From contig JAFYMA010000158.1 in assembly GCA_017556845.1 (NCBI GenBank), forward strand, positions 1 to 9,526: a stretch of 9,526 bases of DNA, given 5' to 3'. Both the position numbers and the translations under genes were made by a program. How positions within the stretch are numbered: position 1 is the stretch's first letter; every line of letters begins with the position of its first letter. Under the pieces are notes generated by a model. It saw nothing but the letters and a program-made list of their open reading frames with translations. It did not search any database and had not been told where the DNA came from. Shown here one piece after another: positions 5,494 through 9,526 of this stretch. The stretch comes from Clostridia bacterium. Lineage in GTDB: Bacteria; Bacillota; Clostridia; Oscillospirales; CAG-272.

Positions 5494-6759
5494 TTATAGC
5501 TTTAATGCACCTAAAGGACGCACCTTTAACACCTTGCACGCACCGAGTCCGAAGATGCTGTCGATAAATTCCGTATAAGCCTGAGTTTTTTCCTTAGGCA
5601 AGAATATCTGCACTGTGCCTGCAAAGCCGCCGCCGTGTACTCTTGCGGAGAATTTTTCACCGCACAAAAATCTTCTTGTAAGACAAAGGGCAAGAGCTAC
5701 GCCCTGCTCTGAGGAATTGCCGCACGCATACACGTTCTGAAGGTACTTTTCACTTGAATTGCACGAGTCGTTCTCACAGTCAAGGAACGTGTCCATATCG
5801 TTATTTTCAAGAGCCGTTTTCATCTTCTTCACACGGGCACATTCATCGTAAAAGTGGATCGCACGGAGAACGGCTCTGTCGCCGCATTTTTCACGGATGG
5901 CGGGAATATTTTTGAAAAATTCGTTCTCGTCTGCGTTTATCAAAACGTCAGAGCCCAAAAACGATGCAACCGACTTCATTTCCTTAGGCATAGCACCGTA
6001 TTCATCATCAAGTCCCGCGTGGCTTCCGAACGTATTTACAATGCACATATCGTATCCGAATTTATCGGGTGCAAAATCAATTTTTTCTATGACGGGCGGA
6101 GTCGTTTTGAAATCTATATAGACAAATCCGCCGTTTGCGCATGCGACCTGATCCATAAGTCCGCAGGGCTTGCCGTAAAACTCGTTTTCGGCGTACTGTG
6201 CGATCATCGCGATCTCTGTTGTTGACACCTCGCCGCCGTTATAAAAGTGGCTCAGGATATTTCCTATCATATCCTCGAACGCCGCAGAGGACGAAAGGCC
6301 CGAGCCCTTTGCAACGCTTGACGTCGTATACGCGCAAAAGCCGCCTATTTCAAAGCCCTTTTTGGCAAAGCCGTCGCACACGCCTCTTATGAGTGAAAGC
6401 GACGTGCCTTTCTCGCTATCTGACGGGGTAAGAGCTGATATATCGCACACGTCCTCGTCAAAGCCCTCGCTTTTTACTCTTATTACACCGCCTTCAGTTT
6501 TGCTTGCTACGGCGATTATATCAACGCTGACGGATGCGGCAAGCACGCAGCCTTTATTATGGTCGGTATGATTGCCGAGTATCTCGCTTCTGCCCGACAC
6601 GGAAAAAAGCTCGCAATCCTTTTCGCCGTACAGCTGCAAAAAGTCGGCTATCGCCTGAGAATAACGCCTTTTAGCCTCTGATATATCTGAATAAAGCTGT
6701 GAAAAGCGTTTATCGTAAGCGCCGTTTTCAACGGCATTCAAAAGCTCTGATGTTAACAT
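5494..6759 (-). CDS. galK: Galactokinase-like GHMP kinase
   Basis: This 421-aa cytoplasmic GHMP-superfamily sugar kinase most resembles clostridial galactokinases, which phosphorylate galactose at C1 with ATP in the Leloir pathway. Motifs are the N-terminal sugar motif GRSEILGNHTDHNKG (56-70), the ATP-binding motif KGSGLSSSAA (151-160), GLMDQ with the presumed catalytic Asp203, and HGGGFAGT (375-382). Classical galactokinases have GEHTDYN; here the Glu that contacts the sugar is Asn63, so the substrate may not be galactose. An N-terminal helical extension (about 1-50) makes it slightly longer than the usual 390 aa. The start is fixed by AAAGGA (6771-6766) with a 6-nt spacer to the ATG. No galT, galE or sugar transporter is present. 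It diverges from the DUF3298-like gene across a palindromic spacer. Confidence 0.88.
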   Translation of the reverse strand: MLTSELLNAVENGAYDKRFSQLYSDISEAKRRYSQAIADFLQLYGEKDCELFSVSGRSEILGNHTDHNKGCVLAASVSVDIIAVASKTEGGVIRVKSEGFDEDVCDISALTPSDSEKGTSLSLIRGVCDGFAKKGFEIGGFCAYTTSSVAKGSGLSSSAAFEDMIGNILSHFYNGGEVSTTEIAMIAQYAENEFYGKPCGLMDQVACANGGFVYIDFKTTPPVIEKIDFAPDKFGYDMCIVNTFGSHAGLDDEYGAMPKEMKSVASFLGSDVLINADENEFFKNIPAIREKCGDRAVLRAIHFYDECARVKKMKTALENNDMDTFLDCENDSCNSSEKYLQNVYACGNSSEQGVALALCLTRRFLCGEKFSARVHGGGFAGTVQIFLPKEKTQAYTEFIDSIFGLGACKVLKVRPLGALKL

Positions 6760-6778
6760 ATAAATTCCTTTCCGAGTA

Positions 6779-6797
6779 CGGCGTAATAATTACGCCG
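6779..6797. promoter_or_regulatory. Perfect 19-bp palindrome in the galK / DUF3298 divergent spacer (candidate operator)
   Basis: CGGCGTAAT-A-ATTACGCCG has 9-bp perfect arms around one central base. It sits inside the 74-bp spacer between two divergent start codons, 19 nt upstream of the galK ATG and 36 nt upstream of the other ATG. TATCAT-like -10 elements on both strands lie just beside it (about 6802-6808). This is the expected position for a dimeric repressor site controlling both genes. No regulator gene is in the window. The symmetry is seen; the regulatory role is inferred. Confidence 0.5.
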
Positions 6798-6833
6798 AGT
6801 GTATCATATTAATTTAAAAAAGGGAGTTTGCTT

Positions 6834-7331
6834 ATGAAGATCACCGAACAGACCGATGCACACACATTTGAAGCAAACGGCGTAAAATGTCTTGTCAAGG
6901 TAATATATCCTATCGTATCCGGCACAAGAGGCTCTGAAAGCATCAACGCGTTTTTCAGCGAATGTAAGCAGAAATTTATTGACTTTGCGGAGAAAAACGC
7001 ACTGTATGACGGTGAGATATTCACCCTTTGCATCTGCGTTAAATACTGTGACGATAAAATACTGAGCGTTCTTTTCGAGAGAAAACGCAAAACGGGCAGG
7101 GCCGTTCGGCACGGCGCTTGCCTTTCCGCAACTGCCGATCTTGAAAGCGGAAGGCTTTTGCCGCTTTTATCGCTTAACGGCGGTCTTTACGGTAAGACTG
7201 CACAGATACGCACTCAAGTGAGAAAATGCGGAATAAGGATACCGTTTTCCGCCCTGAAGCGTCAGTTTTTCGTAACGGCTGAAGGTATCACGGTATATGA
7301 CGGTGACAAAAGCTGTCTGCTCGATATTTAA
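6834..7331 (+). CDS. DUF3298-like protein without a signal peptide or membrane anchor
   Basis: This 165-aa protein is the only plus-strand gene. ATG at 6834 is chosen because AGGGAG (6821-6826) lies 7 nt upstream; a TTG at 6828 is too close to that site. The pattern matches the DUF3298 (RsiV/PdaC C-terminal type) domain: YPIVSGTRGSESINAFF near the start (25-41), ILSVLFERK (76-84), a His-containing turn then DLESGRLLPL (102-111), and the terminal FFVTAEGITVYDGDK (145-159). Family members are usually extracytoplasmic and attached to a membrane segment, but this one starts directly at the domain and should be cytoplasmic unless exported unconventionally. The assignment rests on pattern recognition and is moderate. 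The gene diverges from galK, and its stop interlocks with the stop of the rluD-type gene. Function unknown. Confidence 0.75.
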   Translation: MKITEQTDAHTFEANGVKCLVKVIYPIVSGTRGSESINAFFSECKQKFIDFAEKNALYDGEIFTLCICVKYCDDKILSVLFERKRKTGRAVRHGACLSATADLESGRLLPLLSLNGGLYGKTAQIRTQVRKCGIRIPFSALKRQFFVTAEGITVYDGDKSCLLDI

Positions 7332-8266
7332 AATTCGGTATCGGTCATACCTATTTTTTTCATAAAGGCTGTAAAATAGTCGGGCAATTCCGACGAAAAG
7401 GACATAAATTCGTGTGTTTTCGGGTGAACGAAGCCGAGAGCCATTGCGTGCAGGCACTGACCGCACAGAATATCCTCGTTTGATATTTCTATCTTCGTTC
7501 TTCCGCCGCCGTACAGCACGTCGCCTGCAAGCGGGTGGCCTATTGACGATGAATGTACTCTTATCTGGTGCGTTCTGCCCGTTTCAAGACGGTACTCAAC
7601 ATACGAAAATCCGCCGTATTCGCAAAGCACGTTGTAATGCGTTACGGCGTTTTTTGAGTTTTTCTGCGTTACCGCCATCTTTTTTCTGTCCTTGGGGTGT
7701 CTGCCGATGGGCTTGTCGACGGTGCCCTTTCTTTCCTTGAACATGCCTACGGCTATCGCACGGTAGCGCCGTTCAAAGCTATGGGCTTTTATCTGCTCGG
7801 CAAGGGCTAAATGCGCCTCGTCCGTCTTTGCTATCATTAACAGACCGCTTGTATCCTTGTCTATTCTGTGAACTATACCCGGTCGCACTACGCCGTTTAT
7901 TGACGAAAGTCTTCCCTGCATTTTATAAAGCAATGCGGAAACGAGCGTGCCGGAATAATTGCCGGGGGCCGGGTGTACTACCATTCCCTTGGGCTTATTT
8001 ACGACGGCGAGCTGATCGTCCTCATACACGATGTCTATCGGTATGTCCTCAGGCTCTACCGTATCCTCTTTCGCCCGAGGCTCGTTAAGCACCACCGTAT
8101 CGCCGATCTTCAAGGCGTATTTTTTATCCTTTTTTTCACCGTTTACGGTTATACAGCCCTCGTCTATGAGCTTTACCGCGCCCGAACGGGTGATGCCGAA
8201 AAGCTCACTGCACGCACTGTCAAGCCGTGATGAGTGAAACGATCCGTCAATTACCGCCGTCTTCAT
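7328..8266 (-). CDS. RluA/RluD family 23S rRNA pseudouridine synthase
   Basis: This 312-aa enzyme of the RluA superfamily converts uridines in large-subunit rRNA to pseudouridine. An N-terminal S4 RNA-binding domain (about 13-60: RLDSACSELFGITRSGAVKLIDEG) precedes the catalytic domain. The catalytic domain holds VVNKPKGMVVHPAPG (88-102), the catalytic HRIDKDTSGLL (133-143, nucleophile Asp136) and the RLETGRTHQIRVH segment (226-238). It is the counterpart of Bacillus YlyB, which also follows lspA. The target uridines (RluD sites versus others) cannot be told from sequence, so no symbol is given. It overlaps the end of lspA by 20 nt, with a weak GAAAGAAGA site before the ATG. Its 3' end overlaps the convergent plus-strand gene by 4 nt. 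Confidence 0.95.
   Translation of the reverse strand: MKTAVIDGSFHSSRLDSACSELFGITRSGAVKLIDEGCITVNGEKKDKKYALKIGDTVVLNEPRAKEDTVEPEDIPIDIVYEDDQLAVVNKPKGMVVHPAPGNYSGTLVSALLYKMQGRLSSINGVVRPGIVHRIDKDTSGLLMIAKTDEAHLALAEQIKAHSFERRYRAIAVGMFKERKGTVDKPIGRHPKDRKKMAVTQKNSKNAVTHYNVLCEYGGFSYVEYRLETGRTHQIRVHSSSIGHPLAGDVLYGGGRTKIEISNEDILCGQCLHAMALGFVHPKTHEFMSFSSELPDYFTAFMKKIGMTDTEF
7337..7360 (+). terminator. Possible intrinsic terminator for the plus-strand DUF3298-like gene, inside the rluD-type coding end
   Basis: Six nucleotides after the plus-strand stop, GGTAT (7337-7341) and ATACC (7347-7351) form a 5-bp stem around a 5-nt loop, followed by TATTTTTTT (7352-7360). The stem is short, but the U tract is the best in the window. 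On the other strand the same hairpin is followed by GAATTTTAAA, so it could weakly serve both convergent genes. It lies entirely within codons for the C-terminal residues of the pseudouridine synthase. Confidence 0.45.
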
Positions 8267-8804
8267 TTTCTTCTTTCACGTCGGTATTTTTCGGCTTATC
8301 CTTGAATACCGTTTTATCAAAAAACATAACGTATATTATCATAAGAGCACAGCCGACCGTTATGAACGCATCAGCGACGTTGAACACGGGAAAGTCCGTC
8401 CAGAAGCCGAACTGAATAAAGTCAACGACGTAGCCGAGTGCTATGCGGTCTATCATATTTCCGATACCGCCGCACACTATCATACTAAGGCAGATGCAGA
8501 ACATTCTCTGCCCCTTGGAGTAATACAAAAGCACGAAAAGCAGAAGGATTATCGCAACTGACGATACAGTCATAAACACCCATCTGTGATCTGCAAGCAT
8601 TCCCCACGCTGCTCCTCTGTTTTCAACGTATGTAAAGTTGAAAACGTACGGTATTATTTTGAATACGCCGTCCTTCGGCAGATGCTTCAAAACGAGTATC
8701 TTGCTTATCTGGTCGAGCAAAACGCCCAAAAAGGCAACGCCTGCCCATATTGCAAACATGGGCAACCGTGCCTTTATATCTGATTTTTTCAAAATGCTGT
8801 TCAA
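8247..8804 (-). CDS. lspA: Lipoprotein signal peptidase (signal peptidase II)
   Basis: This membrane aspartic protease cleaves signal peptides from diacylglyceryl-modified prolipoproteins. With a TTG start at 8804 it has 185 aa. Four membrane helices are apparent: about 17-35, 76-96, 103-117 and 147-164. Family motifs are DQISK (31-35), NFTYVENRGAAWG (56-68), GGIGNMIDR with catalytic Asp119, and FPVFNVAD with catalytic Asp145. The hydrophilic C-terminal tail (KDKPKNTDVKEENEDGGN) is longer than usual. No ATG lies in a suitable place. AAAGGA (8820-8815) gives a 10-nt spacer to the TTG at 8804 but only 1 nt to another TTG at 8813, so 8804 is preferred. It follows divIVA by about two dozen bases and overlaps the next gene, consistent with one operon. 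Confidence 0.93.
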   Translation of the reverse strand: MNSILKKSDIKARLPMFAIWAGVAFLGVLLDQISKILVLKHLPKDGVFKIIPYVFNFTYVENRGAAWGMLADHRWVFMTVSSVAIILLLFVLLYYSKGQRMFCICLSMIVCGGIGNMIDRIALGYVVDFIQFGFWTDFPVFNVADAFITVGCALMIIYVMFFDKTVFKDKPKNTDVKEENEDGGN

Positions 8805-8828
8805 GGCTATCAATTCCTTTGATATTAT

Positions 8829-9521
8829 TTATTCTTCCGTATCTTCGCTTTGGAAGCTGTTGTTTATCTCTTTTATTGCGTCCTTTACGCTTCTGCCCTT
8901 GAATTTGGCGTTATGCGTTTTTTTAATGACGGGCTTTTGCTTTTTTTCATCGCTCTGTATCGGTGGTGTCTGAGATTTCGGCTCGTTTTCCTGAACGGTA
9001 AGCTCGTCCTTTACGTCCGAAAGAACGGTCTGCAAAAGCACCTTTGCATATTCAGACGCCTTTTCGTACGGTGCTTCGGGCACCTGTGACTGTGCCTGCA
9101 TTATTCCCTTGCTGTACGTATCTATAATATCCCGCCTTAACGTATTTGCAAGCTGCTTTAACCGCAAAAGCTCCGTTGCGTGCTGTGAGACGAGAAGCTT
9201 GAAGCGCGATAGCTCCTCGTTCGTTTTTTTCTTTGCCGTGCTGTAAAAAAGGTCTGCCTGCTTTTCGGCGTCCGACACTATCATTTCAGCCTGCGCCCGC
9301 GCCTTTTCCACCGTTTCGCTCGCCTTTATTCTTTCCATTTCCTGCGGCGATACGGCACTTTGAAGCGCCGCCTTCAGCTTTTCGTTAAGCTCAAGATTTT
9401 CGCTGTATATAAGCTCGTATTTCTGACAAAGAAAGTCTATATATTCGTCTACCTCGTCGGTATTGTATCCGCGCATTGCACGGGAAAAGCTTCTTTTTTC
9501 TATTTCCTTAGGTGAATGCAT
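8829..9521 (-). CDS. DivIVA-domain protein
   Basis: This 230-aa protein is a curvature-sensing coiled-coil scaffold of the DivIVA family, which binds negatively curved membrane at poles and septa and recruits division or wall-growth factors. The N-terminal lipid-binding domain is clear: SPKEIEKRSFSRAMRGYNTDEVDEYIDFL lies at 3-31, with the conserved RGY at 18-20. Residues about 32-145 are Glu/Lys/Ala-rich and predicted coiled coil. The tail (about 175-205) is Pro/Lys/Gln-rich and probably disordered, and a basic-to-acidic segment closes the protein. The coding sequence appears complete because family members start at this motif, but the window ends 5 nt upstream of the ATG, so its ribosome binding site is not visible. 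Position upstream of lspA and an rluD-type gene matches the Firmicutes divIVA-ileS-lspA neighbourhood, here without ileS between. GpsB-like or SepIVA-type paralogues are alternatives. Confidence 0.92.
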   Translation of the reverse strand: MHSPKEIEKRSFSRAMRGYNTDEVDEYIDFLCQKYELIYSENLELNEKLKAALQSAVSPQEMERIKASETVEKARAQAEMIVSDAEKQADLFYSTAKKKTNEELSRFKLLVSQHATELLRLKQLANTLRRDIIDTYSKGIMQAQSQVPEAPYEKASEYAKVLLQTVLSDVKDELTVQENEPKSQTPPIQSDEKKQKPVIKKTHNAKFKGRSVKDAIKEINNSFQSEDTEE

Positions 9522-9526
9522 ATTCC

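Noticed and set aside
5854..6225. Plus-strand open frames antisense to the galactokinase-like gene
   Set aside because: They overlap conserved GHMP motifs on the other strand and have no recognisable protein features of their own.
1..9526. CRISPR array, tRNA/rRNA, riboswitch or prophage signatures
   Set aside because: No spaced direct repeats, clover-leaf sequences, conserved RNA cores or phage genes were recognised on either strand. The only tandem repeat is coding.

Overview
The window looks like chromosomal core sequence from a low-to-moderate-GC Firmicute of the class Clostridia, most likely an Oscillospiraceae/Ruminococcus-like gut anaerobe. This is inferred from gene content (DivIVA next to lspA-rluD, a YqhQ-type DUF1385 protein next to prmC, ddl-murI), from frequent AAGGAG-type Shine-Dalgarno sites, and from the style of the proteins. 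No rRNA, tRNA, CRISPR array, phage gene or intact transposase is visible. Nine of the ten genes lie on the minus strand.

Layout, in minus-strand transcription order (high to low coordinates): a cell-envelope block, divIVA (9521-8829), lspA (about 8804-8247) and an rluD-type pseudouridine synthase (8266-7328). This block meets the only plus-strand gene head-on. That gene is a small DUF3298-like protein (6834-7331), and the two stop codons interlock in a shared TTAA. The plus-strand gene diverges from a galactokinase-like GHMP kinase (6759-5494) across a 74-bp spacer holding a perfect 19-bp palindrome. After galK comes a tightly packed series: DUF1385 membrane protein (5404-4313), prmC (4326-3511), ddl (3514-2465), murI (2450-1257) and a THUMP-domain RNA methyltransferase (1257-136). 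Overlaps of 14, 4 and 1 nt and a 14-nt gap suggest one operon with translational coupling. A 30-bp perfect palindrome at 18-47 is the likely terminator.

Functionally, ddl and murI supply D-Ala-D-Ala and D-Glu for peptidoglycan. LspA matures lipoproteins, and DivIVA organises polar or septal wall growth. PrmC, the RluD-type enzyme and the THUMP methyltransferase modify the translation machinery.

The most striking observation is that murI is not an ordinary glutamate racemase gene. After about 270 residues of complete MurI, the frame runs without a stop into a full-length homologue of the Anabaena sensory rhodopsin transducer (ASRT) family. The join retains a strong internal ribosome binding site (AAGGAG, 9-nt spacer, ATG), so the locus may make both a MurI-ASRT fusion and a free 122-aa ASRT protein. 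No rhodopsin gene is in the window.
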